Positions 48,986 to 61,155 of a DNA stretch of 64,000 nucleotides are shown here, in pieces (positions within the stretch are counted from its first letter, which is position 1; each line of letters starts with the position of its first letter). Location: the NCBI GenBank assembly GCA_016748015.1, contig JAAOMT010000706.1:110764-174763 (forward strand), read 5' to 3'. This DNA comes from Geosiphon pyriformis. Taxonomy: Eukaryota > Glomeromycota > Glomeromycetes > Archaeosporales > Geosiphonaceae. The notes beneath the pieces are model-generated. The model was not told the origin of the DNA. It ran no database searches and saw only the letters and a program-made list of their open reading frames with translations. The position numbers were made by a program, and so were the translations under genes.

Positions 48986-49175
48986 TGTTTGTTTTTTTTA
49001 GGCATTCATGATGCAGTTTTGGTTCGCATATCTGTGTAGTGTTGTTCTAACTGACTCAAGTGGCTGGTCACGTGTAGAAAGTGCATGATTCATGCCTAAT
49101 TTAGATCATTTCTTTGATGTATAGCATTAGGTAGTGTTTGGACTTCACTTATTAAAATATAAAAAAAAAAAAAAA

Positions 49176-50989
49176 ACTGTAAAAAATTTTCTTAAAATTT
49201 ACAAATTTGCAAATTTATGTTTAAAGCTTTCTAAAAAAATTAAAATTATTTTTCTCTTAATTTTAACTTGTTTAAAAAATTTTAAACTATATAATAAGAA
49301 ATAATATATTGTTTTACTTAAAAAATTTTTAAACAAATTAGTTTTAAATTTAAGTTTTTTTTAATTAAATAGTTTTATTTTTTACAAATACTTTTAAATA
49401 TAAAACTAAACTGAATTTTGTAATTAACAATAAACTGTAAATTGCTAAACCAAATACAAAATTGTTTATTAAAAATAATTTTTTTTAAATTTACAAAAAT
49501 TTTTACATCTAAATAAGTTTTTTTAAAACTAAAATTAGTTAAATTTTTGGTAAATAAAATATATTTAAGTATTAGTAAAATTTATTTGTTTTTACAATTA
49601 AAATAAAAAAACAACTTATATTTAAATCAACATTTTTAATTTTAAAATTAATTAAAATAATTGCTGTTTTTTTTAATATTATTAATTCTAAAAAATTTAC
49701 TTATAATATTTAAAATATTTTATATTATTATATAATTATTATTAATTTAAATTGTGTTATTTACAAATTAATTTTGTTAATTTTTGTTATAAATTTAAAA
49801 TTATATAATATTTAAACAAAATTTTATGTTTTTTTCTTTAAATAAAAGAGAATTATAAAAAAAAGAAATTATTTTATTTTAATTTAAATTATTATAAATT
49901 TTGTATTTTTTAAACAAATTAAAATTTGTTATAATTTTGTTAATATAATTATTATATATATAACTAAAAAATTTAACAAATTTTTTACTTATTTTAATTT
50001 TACTTAAATTGTTTTTTAAATATATTTATTTTATGTTTTGTATATATTTTGAAATATTAGCTGAATTTTTTGTTTTTTTTAAAGTATTTTTTATTATAAA
50101 TTTAATAACAAAAATAAAATAATTGTATTATATATTTTATAAAACAAAGAAATTGTTTTTTTGCAAAATATTAAATTTATTATAAGTATTAAAAATACAA
50201 TCTAACAAAATTTTAAAATTTTTTTTATAGTTTTAATTAAAATAATATATTTAGTATTTGTTAAAATGTTTTTTTACTTATATAATTTAAAAATTATTAA
50301 TAATAATTAGAAAATAACTTTATAATAAATTTTATTCTGATGTTTAATATTTATATTATGTAAAAATAAAACTTTTTAATTATATTTTTATATATATAAA
50401 TAATGCTGATATTTACAAAAAATTATGATTAAGATAATATTAAACATTAGAGATTTTTAATAAATATTTGTGTTTTATTATTGTTAATTTTACAAATTTT
50501 GTTTTTTAGTAAGTTTAATAATAATTTGTATATTAGTTTTGTAAAAATATAATATTTAAGATTTGATATAAAGAGACTATTTTAGTTTTTAAAAATTCTA
50601 AAAAACAATTTTAAAATTAGTAGTTTTTATGTATTAGTTAGTTATATAGATCTAAGTTTTAAGTAATTATAAAATAAATAAATTGATAAATAATAATAAT
50701 TTTATATTATATAAGCAACATAGTTTGTTTATTAAATTTTTAAATAATACAATTTATATGTTTATTATTATTAAAATTTTTGTTATTAACTTTAGTTTTT
50801 ATAAATATTGTAGTTTTTTCTAATTTAAGTAATAATATTTTGGTGTAAATTTTTATATAATATTATTTTAATTAATCTAAATAACTAGTATATGTAAAAA
50901 ATATGTAAGTTATATTTAATTAAGAAAACTTAATTTGTTTTTATATACTAAATAATAATTGGATTTTATTTTTATTTTTTATTAAACAT
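49176..50989. other. Extremely AT-rich desert, no gene seen
   Basis: 1.8 kb of almost only A and T right after the LINE tail. No frame, repeat unit or landmark that I can support. Confidence 0.55.
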
Positions 50990-51407
50990 TTTATAAGTAT
51001 AATTTAATTACTATCTAATATATATAAACAAATTAAATATATATAATTAAATTTAACTTATGTACTTTTTATATATAACTAATTATTTAAACCAACCAAA
51101 ATTATATTATACACTTATAATAATATTAGTATTATTAATTAAATTAAACAAAATACATACTTATTACAAAAACCAAAACTTATAAAAATATAAAATAAAA
51201 CAATAATTAAGCTATTTATTACTAATATATTATAACTTAAATTATAAAAAAAAATCAACTTATTATTAATAACTGAAACTTATGTTTTATTATTAAAAAA
51301 AACTAAGTGAAAAATAAAAATATATATATATATAATATTGTTTGTTAAATATCAAAAAATTTTTTGATATAATTTGATAATTTAAAACATAATTACTCTG
51401 TTTGTAT
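50990..51407 (-). mobile_element. Decayed LINE 3'-end fragment
   Basis: TTTAATTACTATCTAATA then AACTTATGTACTTTTTATA matches 40725-40790 and 15335-15365 and, complemented, the LINE 3' region. It runs up to the LTR of element E, the same arrangement as at 15310-15514. Confidence 0.6.
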
Positions 51408-52207
51408 TGTTATAAGTAATTATTTGAAGTGTTGGAACAAATAACAAACTTATAACTTAGTACTTAATAACTATTGAGGATGATAATTTCTAAAGATTTT
51501 AATATTTAAAAGATTTGATTAAGTTCTTTATATAATACACAAAGATTTAATTAATGTTTTTTTTGTGAATTTTTTTTTAGTATAGTGGTCAGTTTAGTCT
51601 AACAGTTGTGTCTTTCTGGTAAGCTATTTTTAAGTTTTTTATTCTTGTTTTATAAATCTTTTATTAGGCTATTTTTAATGTCAATTACTTAATACTTAAT
51701 CTTTTAATTAATTAATAAATAACAAAGAAAACAAAAATAAAATAAATAAAATAAAATAAAATAAAATAAAATAAAATAAAATAAAAATTAGTATCTCATC
51801 AATAGCCATAATTAAGAGCTATTAATCTAGTGTAATTAAGTATTGGATTTTATCAACATAAATTGTTGATAGTACAAAAATGATTAATATTTTTTAATTA
51901 AGTAATAACAATATAAATTGAATGATAATGAATATTTTTATAAATATAAATATAATTCTACTTCAAGTTATAGAAAATTATTTTTTAAAAAGAGAAGTAA
52001 TTGATAATTACTTGTTGTTAACTACTGTTTTGTCTTTTTTGCTTTTAATTTGTATTATATAAGATTCTACACATTTTATATTATTTCCTAAAATGTGTTA
52101 TGATTTTCTAAAAATATGTTTACTTATTAAGTACTATTCTCTTATTGGTCTATTTTATGATCTGTTTTTTCTATCTTTTTTTGGTATTTTTTTTCTTATA
52201 AGTAATA
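51408..52207 (-). repeat. 3' LTR of Gypsy element E
   Basis: 800 bp, TGTTATAAGTAATTATTTGA to AAGTAATA; same family as the LTRs of D and B. It includes an (ATAAA)n array at 51738-51787. Confidence 0.8.
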
Positions 52208-53496
52208 TTATTTTCTTTTTTAATATTAAGCTCTGTTAAAATTTTTATTTTGAATTAAGTTTATTACTTCTTTTTCTAATACTATTTGTTAAATTCTGGT
52301 TCTTATATTTTCGAATTAAGTATTAATTATTTTTTTTTACTGGTTAACAGTTATTGTTTCTATTTTTAAATATAGTAATATTTCTGGATAATCTTAAAAT
52401 ATGGTGTATAGTCAGTAAATTGTTTTAATATATAGTATAGAACTTGTTTTTTTTCTGATAAAATCTTCAATTTGTTGTATTATTTCTTAATTAAACATTC
52501 TTTTGGATTTGTTAATATACAATTTCTAAATATTTAGCTTTTGTTTTAACTAATAATAGCAGTATACTATTGAAAGTTGTTTTATTTATAGCTTTCAGTT
52601 TTTTTTTATTAATTTTTCTATTGGAATAGTAATTGGTATTTTTCTAAAAATGTTTTTTACTTTTTCTATAATCTTATCTAACCAGTGTTTTGTTTGGTTT
52701 TATGGTCACTAATATAGGATAATTTTTTTTTTGTGTTTTTATAACAAATTGTTTAATAATTAATAATAATTTTTATGTCTAATTGTTGTTAATTTATGGC
52801 TTAAAACAATTATTGTGCTATTATATAAATATGGTCTGAAATTTCTATTTTTTTCTGTTGCTTTTGTTATGTATATTGTGTTTTTATACTTTTATTTTAA
52901 TCTATTTTTTTGTATTTTCTTTAATAATTATAATTGGTTCTAAATCTTGTGAAATTTTATCTGGTTTAATTAATATTTTCTGTACTTTCAGTTGTAAAAT
53001 ATTATTAATAAATAATAATATTATATTGTAATATGGTTTTAATTAATCATTATATACTGTTTTGGTTAAAATTTTATTGTTCTATCTTAATTTATAAGTT
53101 CCATTTTTTAGAATTTTTCAATGTAAAATAGAGTGTTCTATTTAGAGTTAAACTTTTTACTCTATTGTTTTTTCACTTTAATATAATATAAAGGTACTTT
53201 TTTTCCAATTCTGAATTCAACCAGTTTATTTAGTAATTATTTGTTATGTTATTTTTTTGTTTTTTTTATAACATTTGTATATTATTAACTGTTTTTTATC
53301 TTTTTTTTTTTAAAGTTTTCATTAAATTATATGTTCTTTTTAGCAATGTTTCTTAAAAGTTGGCTTTTGTTATTGGTTTTATTAAATATGTATTAATATT
53401 TATTTTAACTGGTAATATTGCTGTTTTACTATAGACTAATTTAAATAATGTTGCTTGTATAATATCTTGTTTTATTGTTTAATAAGCAAATAATAC
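52208..53496 (-). mobile_element. Gypsy element E internal part, left of the F insertion
   Basis: Collinear with element D 16318-16545 and 17376-18470. No open frames. A minus-strand A/G tract abuts the LTR (polypurine tract). Ends at 53496, where element F begins; the homologous sequence resumes at 61156. Confidence 0.75.
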
Positions 53497-54148
53497 TATT
53501 ACAGGTTGAAATAATAAGCTAATTGATAGCAAGGGAGAACAAAATTGTAGGGTAATAGAAATAATCAAAGGAAATTCAACTTCAAAGAGCAAATTGAATA
53601 AGTATGGATTCAATGTGTGAGATCAGTCTCATAAAATATTTCAGTTACTATTCTTTTCAAAAGATAACTGAGAAATTTAAAAGTAGAGAGATAGTCCACA
53701 CTGTTAACAAATGATCACACTTGATATAATTTTATGCCTCACATTAGCACTCTTAGAATTTAATATCAAATATCAGATGTACTCTTCAGTCACGTTTTAT
53801 TCAATAATTTTCAAATGTTACACTTATATGTTTTAGGAAAAGAGTAAGAATTAACCAACAAGTAATCTTTTATCCCAAAATGTTCAGATACTTGAAGGTA
53901 GAGAAAGGAAAATTAGCAATAAGAGAATGATTGAGATAAAAGTTGTTATTTTATTTATTCTTGATTATTTTGAACATGCTTTTCTACAGCTAAGAGATTC
54001 ATCACTTATATAGTTGTCAAAAGTGGTTAATAATCAGGTCAATGACTAGGTCAATGATTACTATCTAAAAATAGAGTGGCTAATTTATATGACATTAGTG
54101 ACTAATACATGTGATAATTAATAAGAAGTATAAGTTTCAACTATAACA
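53497..54148 (-). repeat. 3' LTR of element F
   Basis: 652 bp, TATTACAGG...CTATAACA. Aligns with 60468-61155, which is longer because of an extra run of short GGTCAATAAT-like repeats near its right end (about 60995-61060). Confidence 0.9.
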
Positions 54149-54870
54149 TCATTTTCTTCAAAGAGATTGAGCTCTGGTAAAATCAAGTTAATCATGGAGT
54201 AATCTATTTGAAGAGTTTTATTTAACTCAAAGCTAATTAGTTTGTTGAAGTCTTTTGTGGATAAGATATATAACACTTGAGACAAAATAAGTTTTGTATT
54301 CAAGAAACCAAATCTTTGTATTAGAGTTTTGGTTCTTTTAGCAATAATTAAAACTCTTGAGACATCTAATTGTATAATGCCCAAAATTTCTGCCTGTATC
54401 TCTGAAGTTGGTTTTTTCATGAGTTTCATATTCTCTATAATTTCACCAAAGCGACTATAGAATTCTAATTGCCTTTTATATAACAAGTTTTTGTCTATAG
54501 ATAAAATTTCTTGAAGTGTTTTTCCAATTGTGTTGAAAGATAAGAGTATAGTTGCTGTTATACTTTCTAACAGATATTTATCTATTTTACTACCAATTTT
54601 TTCTCTTCTAGTAGTAGTTTTCTTTGGTCTAATAACAGTATGTGTTCTACTGTTATCAATTATAGTGGTTTGTTTTCCAATGGTCAGAGTAGTATTTGAA
54701 TAGTTTTTGATCCAATACTCATGAAGAATATAGAAAGTGTTTTGAATGTTTTGATCCAGAAAATAATTGTTCATATCGATTAAAGATACTTCTGTTTTGG
54801 AAATGGAGCATTTATTTATACTTGATTTTTGCTGATTATTTGAGTCAGTATTATCACAACAGGCAGCCAA
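54118..54870 (-). CDS. Element F extra 3' ORF, intact, unknown function
   Basis: 250 codons without a stop, starting at ATG 54870 (MAACCDNTDSNNQQKSS) and ending at TAA inside the 3' LTR, so the last ten codons are LTR-encoded and the polypurine tract (54149-54165) is also coding. The protein is soluble-looking and mostly helical, Ile/Leu/Thr/Lys-rich, with no signal peptide or membrane segment. It has a basic patch RPKKTTTRREKIGSK near residues 82-96. It is the only long undamaged frame of the element, while gag and pol around it carry stops. I recognise no family. It could be an accessory protein of this Gypsy lineage; an env role is unlikely because it lacks membrane features. Confidence 0.6.
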   Translation of the reverse strand: MAACCDNTDSNNQQKSSINKCSISKTEVSLIDMNNYFLDQNIQNTFYILHEYWIKNYSNTTLTIGKQTTIIDNSRTHTVIRPKKTTTRREKIGSKIDKYLLESITATILLSFNTIGKTLQEILSIDKNLLYKRQLEFYSRFGEIIENMKLMKKPTSEIQAEILGIIQLDVSRVLIIAKRTKTLIQRFGFLNTKLILSQVLYILSTKDFNKLISFELNKTLQIDYSMINLILPELNLFEENDVIVETYTSY

Positions 54871-55148
54871 TCAGATTGTTTTTGATATTTTTTGAGTTGT
54901 GTATCATGAACAGAACAATTATTGAAGATTGTTCCAGATTGATCTTAAAGAATATAAGAACTATTGTTCAAAACTTTGTTGACTATAAAAGGTTCTTTCT
55001 ATTAGCTAGAGAACTTATCACCATAAATATTATCTCTGTCAGAATGGTATTCTAGTATTAAGTCACCAACACTTAAAGAAAGTGTTTTATATGTTTTTTT
55101 TTTCTTAAGCTTTTCTTGAAACTGTTTTATCTTTTCAAAAGCAATTAT

Positions 55149-56090
55149 TTATGCTTCTACCAAGGAGTCAAAAATAATACTAAGTTTTTTTTGCAAAATG
55201 TTTTTGTAATTTCTTATTGTGATCTCTTCAAAGAGTATTATTTCAATATTAGTTTCTATTAATAGTGTTGTCATGTATCCATAAAGCAAATAAAAAGGTT
55301 CATAACTTGTTATGTCATAATTCACAGTTCTATAAGCAAACAAAGCTGAAGACAGTACTTTGTTCCATAAGTTTGTTTCTTCACTGGTTTTGGCTAGGGT
55401 TTTACATAGTGTTCTATTAAAACATTTTACTAGGCCATTTGTTTGGGGGTGATAAAGAGAGGAAAGTTTATAATGTATTCCTATTTTCTACAAAGTTTTT
55501 CAACCAGTGTATTGAGAAAAGCTCTTTCTCTATCAGATAAAAGTTCTTTAGAGCAGCCATGATGGCAAATGATATCTTCATAAATGAAATTGGCTATTGA
55601 GGCTGCTGTTTGGTCAGAAGTGGCTCTTGCTTCTATCCACTTTGTAAGATAGTCAGTAACTGTGATAATGTATTTGTTGCCATTAGGAGTTATTGTTAAA
55701 AGTCTAACAACATCTATATCAATTCTGTCAAATGGTTAACCAACAGAGATTAGATGAATATCTTCTTTGTGATTGGGTTTGTTTCTTTTTTGGCAAATGT
55801 CACAGGTTTTGATGTATTCAGCAATGTTCTTTTTTAAGGTAGGCCAATAATAGCGAGCTAAAGTTTTTTGAATTGTTTTTGTTTTTCCAAAGTGTCTAGT
55901 TAATGAATCAGTGTGCATATTGTATATTACAATTTCTTTTTCTTCAAATCTGATGATTTTTTGGGGACAGTCAAGATTTTTTCTGTTTCTTTTATATAAT
56001 TGGTTTTGGCAGATCAAATAGAAATTTGATTGTTTGCACAAATGTTTTCTTTGCTGTTAAGTGTATTCTGGTGGGTATTGTCCTTTACCC
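55149..56090 (-). pseudogene. Element F integrase
   Basis: Zinc-binding N-domain at about 55760-55915 (HTDSLTRHFGKTKT, YYWPTLKKNI, CDICQKRNKP: HHCC). The core follows with stops (at 55736 and between 55345 and 55735). The C-terminal portion, MFAYRTVNYDITSYEPFYLL at 55284-55343, is the usual segment after the catalytic Glu. Broken by several TAA/TAG. Confidence 0.8.
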
Positions 56091-57425
56091 AAAAATTCCA
56101 TTAAGGCAGAGTAGTTGTTTAAGTCCATTATCGTGTTTGTTTGTAAAGAAGTTATTAATAATTAAGTTAGTTTGGTTTAAAAGATTGTACTATTACTAAA
56201 TAGTAAGTCTAGAGAAAGCATCAGCATTTTGATGATTTGCTTCTTTGTGGTGTTGAATATTATAGTCAAATTCATCCAAGTAGAGTATCCAGCAGATTAT
56301 TTATTTGTGTTTCAGCTTTTTTTTATTGCATAGCCAAACCAAGACTTGATGATCTGTTATCACTAAGAATTTTGCATTAAAAAAATATTGATCCCAGTAG
56401 CTAGTAGCCCAAACTACTGCTAGACATTCTTGTTCAGTAACTGAATAGTTCTTTTCTGTTGGTGTAAAGGATCAACTGGCATATATTATGGCATGTTCTC
56501 TGCTATTTTTATCTTTCTGTGAAAGAACAGCACCAAGTCCATAGCCAGATGTATCAGTGTAGAGAATAAAAGATTGATCCAGATCAGGTTGCTTGAAAAT
56601 TGGTTCAGTAACAAGTTTTTTCTTCAGAATTTCAAAAGCTTTTTGTTGATGAATGCTCCAGTAATAATTGATATTTTTCCTGAGTAGCTAATTGAGAGAA
56701 AAGACAATTTTGGAAAAATTTTTGATAAATTTGTGATAATAAGAGGCCAAATTAAGGAAAGAGCATAGTTCAGAAATATTCATTAGTTGTCTAATGTTCT
56801 GAACTTTTTCAACTTTAGCTGAGTCAGAAAAAATTCCATCTTTTGTAATAAGATGACCAAGGAACTGGGTGAATTGGTGTCCAAAGAAAGATTTGATTGG
56901 GTTGATTTTGAGACCAGCATTTCTGAGCAGATTAAAAATCTTCTGTAAATATTCAAGATGTTCATCCCAGGTTTTTGAATATACCATTATGTCATCCAAA
57001 TAAACCAGAACAAAGTTTTCTTTTACTGATTCAAACACTTTATCCATTAGGTGTTGAAAGATGGGAGAAGTATTGGTAAAACCAAAAGACATGACTGTGA
57101 ATTCATAGGTGCCATACTTGATGATAAAAACAGTTTTCTTTCTGCTTTCTGAATCTATCTCTACTTGTTAGAATTCAGCAGTTAAGTCAATGATTGAGAA
57201 GAAAGCAGCACCATTGAATTTATCTAGCATTGCATCAATTTTGGGGAGTGGATACATGTCTCTTATAGTGATAGCATTTAATTGGTGGTAGTCAATACAG
57301 AAGCATAGGGTTTTATCTTTCTTGGATACCACTACAACTGGAAAAGTCTATTTACTCTTGGTTTTCTGTATAAATCCAAGATTTTTCATCCTGTTTATCT
57401 CTTTCTTGATAAATTCATCATTGTG
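56091..57425 (-). pseudogene. Element F reverse transcriptase and RNase H
   Basis: RT palm with MSFGFTNTSPIFQHLMD at 57092, then the intact catalytic LVYLDDIMVYS at about 56990-57010, FLGHLITKDG and LCSFLNLASYYHKFIKNFS. RNase H follows (about 56300-56650), interrupted by TAA. Upstream parts (57100-57425) contain the YRKLN-type and SLDL-type blocks with stops at Gln or Trp positions. Confidence 0.82.
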
Positions 57426-57790
57426 TTAATTGAATTGATAAGGCTTCAAATAGATGAAACAAGTTTCTTTTGTGGTAATAGTGTATTGTATTACATGGGT
57501 TTGTCCAGGGGTGTCACCTTCTTTTGAAATAACTGGGCCATTTCTAGCCAACAGATTTTTAATGTCCACTTTTCTTTCTTCAGAAGAAGATTCTTTTTGT
57601 TCTATAACTAGGAATTGAATTTCAGGTGGTTCACTCTCAAAAAACTTTTGTACTTTTTTTAGTTCTTTTCTGAGTATCAAACTAATTGGCTCCCAATCTT
57701 TGTAATAGATTAAGCAGAACTTGCATTTATCACTAGAGGAATACAAAGATTTATCACATTAGCACTTAACATAAGGACCATATCACCAAT
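57426..57790 (-). pseudogene. Element F protease-RT connector
   Basis: A 106-codon open stretch (57426-57746) with RNGPVISKEGDTPGQTHVI then YTITTKE, the segment that precedes RT in Gypsy elements. Stops bound both ends. Confidence 0.6.
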
Positions 57791-58052
57791 AACTGTATTT
57801 GGTTTTCTTGCCAGGTTTTTTATTAAAAGTTCTTTTGAGAATATCATAGTAGGGCCAGCAAATCAGCTTGTCATTTACCATAATTCTTTTTTTGTCAGCT
57901 TTAACATTGTCCAGTGGCTTGCTATTGCTGGTGAAGATAATATAGGCGAGTTCAGCAGTTTCTTCTTGATCTTCTTTATTATTGCTCTCATTATTATCTG
58001 ATTCATCTGATTGTTCTTCTTCTTGATTTTGTTTGGTTACTAGAGAAGTTGT

Positions 58053-58631
58053 TTAATGATAGCATTTAACCACAATGGGTTTCTCATCACATTTGATGAT
58101 TAACTTACAAAGTTCATAGTCAAGTAGTGCTTTGGCTTTCTTAAGCCACTCATTACCAACAATAATAATATATTTTTTTACTTCAAATACTTCTATATCT
58201 GTTTCAATACAAATATTATTGATGCAAACAGGAACAGCTTTGGCTATACCCAGATCTTTTTTTTTGTCACCATGTACATTGGTTATAGGCTGGGTAGAAA
58301 ATTCATCAATTTTTCTTCCAATAACTTCCAGAAAATGTTTGGCAATTATACTGACAGATGATCTACTGTCTAAGATCAAATCAATAAAGTAGCCAGTCAC
58401 TTGGGCTTTGCAAATCAGAGGAGTAACATTGCTGCTGTCAGCAAGTCCAGCTTGATGAGGACACTTATTGGTTTTTGGTGTCTTCTTCTTTGGTATCAAT
58501 AATTTGTGAAGATCTTTTCTGAACTGTAGATGAGTCATTAGTTGGCCAAATGTAATATGTGCTGGGGTTTCCATGAGATCTTTAACAATAAAATAGGGAC
58601 CAAATTTTTGTACTATTTCTGGAGGTTCCAA
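58053..58631 (-). pseudogene. Element F aspartic protease
   Basis: 192 open codons. The catalytic motif reads LILDSRSSVSIIAKHFLE; Gly of DSG is Arg, the same change as in element A. It is followed by VGNEWLKKAKALLDYE, the landmark also seen as GNDWL in A. The frame is open, but the enzyme should be inactive. Confidence 0.8.
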
Positions 58632-58864
58632 CTTTGGAGGATTTTTAAAAACTTTAGCCTTTGGTGGCTCATTGTTGTCAACAACAGAAGTTGAGGCTTT
58701 GTTGGAATTTAGAATGAAATCAACCTTGGCTTTTTTCTTTTTTCTTGTTAAGTCAGAGGTGTTGATTGCCAGTTCATCTATATCATGGTCATCATTTGTT
58801 AGGTTAAAAGCGTAAAAGGGGTTTTCTTTTGATTGGCTTGCACTCTCACTCTTTTAAGATGCAC

Positions 58865-59074
58865 TTACCAGTTTAAAAGCTGATAAACAGTGGCTTCAAC
58901 TAGGGGATCCTCTCCAAAGAAATTAATGTTAGCATAATTGGGTCTTTGATTAGGAACATTATTATTGTTGGGTCTGTTATTCTGGGTGTCATTATTTTTA
59001 GGAGCTGGAGGAGGCAGAGGAGGGTTGTTATAATCTCTGGAAAAATGTCCAGTTAATCTACAGTAGTAATACAC
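58865..59074 (-). pseudogene. Element F gag zinc knuckle
   Basis: YYYCRLTGHFSRDYNNP: a CCHC knuckle whose first Cys is Tyr (TGT to TAT) and whose last Cys is also Tyr, so metal binding is probably lost. Followed by a Pro/Asn-rich tail. Confidence 0.7.
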
Positions 59075-59243
59075 AGGTGGGCCATAATTTTGTTGTCTTT
59101 GATATAGAGGTTGCTGAAGTTGATTAAAACGGGGTTCAAATCTGGGTTTTTGGGGTTGTTGATTCTCTGACAGCTTGGACTAAGAGTTCCAGTAATTGGG
59201 CAAGATTAGCTGTGAGTTTATCTATTAACTGTTCATTTGGGTC

Positions 59244-60415
59244 TTAAGTTTGGGCAGCAAAAGAGACAGCAGCCATTTGTGGAGCTGAAACCATGGCAGG
59301 AGCAGAAGCAAAAACTGGAAGTGTAGATCCCAAATGCATTCTTTGGTTATCTTCAATTCTTTGTGCCAGTTTAATACCCATGTCTATTGTTGGGTTGTTT
59401 TTTAAAGCCAAAAAAGACCAAAAAACATATGATAGATTAGTTCTTAATGTTTTTGTAAAGGAATGGATCTTTTGCTCTTCTGTCCAGTTTCTTTCAGAGT
59501 CTACACATTTGATTAGCTTTTTGATAGCTTTAACATATTCAGTCACTACTTTTCCAAGACCTTGGGTTCTTCTTTCCAATTTTATGTGCCATTTGGATAT
59601 TAATATTGGAATTCTGAACTTGGTCTCAAACCGGATAGTGAAAGAGGTATTTTTTTCTCCAGCATTGGTTGGTGTCCATCTGATTATTTAGTGTTGAGCA
59701 TTGACATCTGTTTCTTGTGAGAACCAGGTAGCAAAAGAGCCTTAGAAATAGCCACCAACGATTTGGAACTTGTATTTTTTATCATACTGGTTGGCTGTGA
59801 CAGCTCTCTCAAAATCATTCAACCATTCAATTGGATCTTGTGCATTATCTCTAAATAGTGGTAATAGGATATTGTTTCTTCTTTCTAAAGCAGTTTGTAT
59901 ATCTTGAAGGGTGGCCAGAATGTTTGCTTGCATGGAGTCATTAGCCATTGGTTCAGAGGTAACTGTTTGTGTAGATGAGTCTGATTTGCTTAATAAAAGG
60001 TCAAAAACAGGGGCAGTTTAGTAGCTTTCTTCTTCTGTTTCAAAGAGAGTTTCAATTGTTTAATGGGCAGCAATCCAAATGTGGATTTGATGATTCAGAT
60101 ATTTGGAATCAGAGGGCTGTTTTTCAAAGATTGTGGAGTATAAAAGTTGATTAATGCTGTTGTTTCTTTCTTCAAAGTTGTCTTTAAAATAAGCTTAATT
60201 AAAATAATAAGTTGTATAGGCTGTGTAGGTTTCAGCTGAATGCTCATTAGGAACCAGTTCCAAAAATCTTGGAATTGTCTACTGGATTGATTTTTAATGG
60301 GAAAGCAAATCAAGCAGGAGAGCAAAGGATTGAGTTCAATAAAGTCTAGATTGTTTTTGTTGTGTGCTTCAAAGTGTTCTTCTGATTGTTGTGGCAGATA
60401 TGAATAATCACTCAT
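59244..60415 (-). pseudogene. Element F gag
   Basis: Start MSDYSYLPQQSEEHFEAH at 60415. The capsid part at 59742-59948 has DNAQDPIEWLNDFERAVTAN, typical of retrotransposon gag. The continuation at 59244-59579 has RRTQGLGKVVTEYVKAIKKL and MGIKLAQRIEDNQ. Frames are separated by stops at 60093, 60017, 59739 and about 59690. Confidence 0.75.
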
Positions 60416-60440
60416 ACAATAGAAAACAAAGTAAATTTTG

Positions 60441-60461
60441 ACAACCTCACAAAGAGCACCA
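60441..60461 (-). promoter_or_regulatory. Primer binding site of element F
   Basis: On the minus strand TGGTGCTCTTTGTGAGGTT, 6 nt after the LTR end; nearly the same site as in elements A and B. Confidence 0.7.
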
Positions 60462-60467
60462 CTTTTA

Positions 60468-61155
60468 TGTTATGGATTGAAGTAACAAGCTAACAGATAG
60501 CAAGAGAAAACAGGATTATAGAGTGATAGAAATAATCAAAGAGAATTCAACTTCAAAGAGTGAATTGAATAAGTATGAATTCAATGTGCAAGATCAGTCT
60601 TATAAAATATCTCAGTTATTATTCTTTTTAAAAGGTAACTGGAAAATTTGAAGGTAGAGAGATAGTCCATACTGTCAACAAATGATCACATTTGGTATAA
60701 TTTTATGTCTCATATTAGTGCTCTTAGAATTTAATATCAAGTATCAGATGTTCTTTTCAGTCACGTTTTATTCAATAATCTTTAAATGCTATACTTATAT
60801 GTTTTAGAAAATGAGTAAGAATTAATCAACAAGTAATCTTTTATCCCAAAATGTTTGGATACTTGAAGGTAGGGAAAGAGAAATTAGCAATAAGAGAATG
60901 ATTGAGATGAAAGTTGTTATTTTATTTATTCTTGATTATTTTGAACATGTTTTTTTACAGCTAAGAAATTTATTACTTATATAGCTGTCAAAAGTGGTCA
61001 ATAATCAGGTCAATAATTAGGTCAATGATCAGATCAACAATTAGATCAATAATCAGGTCAATGATTACTATCTAAAAATAGAGTGGCTAATTTATATGAC
61101 ATTAGTGGTTAATACATGTGATAATTAATAAGAAATATAAGTTTTAACCATAACA
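60468..61155 (-). repeat. 5' LTR of element F
   Basis: 688 bp, TGTTATGGATTGAAG...ACCATAACA. Confidence 0.9.

Larger units (their letters stand above)
42401..49170 (+). mobile_element. Near full-length LINE (non-LTR retrotransposon) with RNase H
   Basis: Two overlapping reading frames: ORF1 with CCHC knuckle, ORF2 with apurinic-type endonuclease, RT, RNase H and a C-terminal Cys/His finger. A 3' region of about 180 bp ends in an A-rich tail (49157-49175). The 5' limit is uncertain (about 42400-42480). I recognise it as the RNase H-bearing LINE family common in Rhizophagus-type genomes. No clear target duplication is seen because both flanks are A/T-only. Confidence 0.9.
53497..61155 (-). mobile_element. 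Gypsy element F, full length, minus strand
   Basis: 7659 bp inserted in element E. The left LTR is 53497-54148 and the right LTR 60468-61155. The target duplication is ATAC (53493-53496 and 61156-61159), and joining the flanks restores the sequence seen unbroken in element D near 18450. Order on the minus strand: LTR, primer site, gag, zinc knuckle, protease, RT-RNase H, integrase, extra ORF, LTR. It has no dUTPase region. It is less decayed than D and E. Confidence 0.92.

Noticed and set aside
59293-59691. 132-codon plus-strand frame
   Set aside because: Antisense shadow of element F gag.
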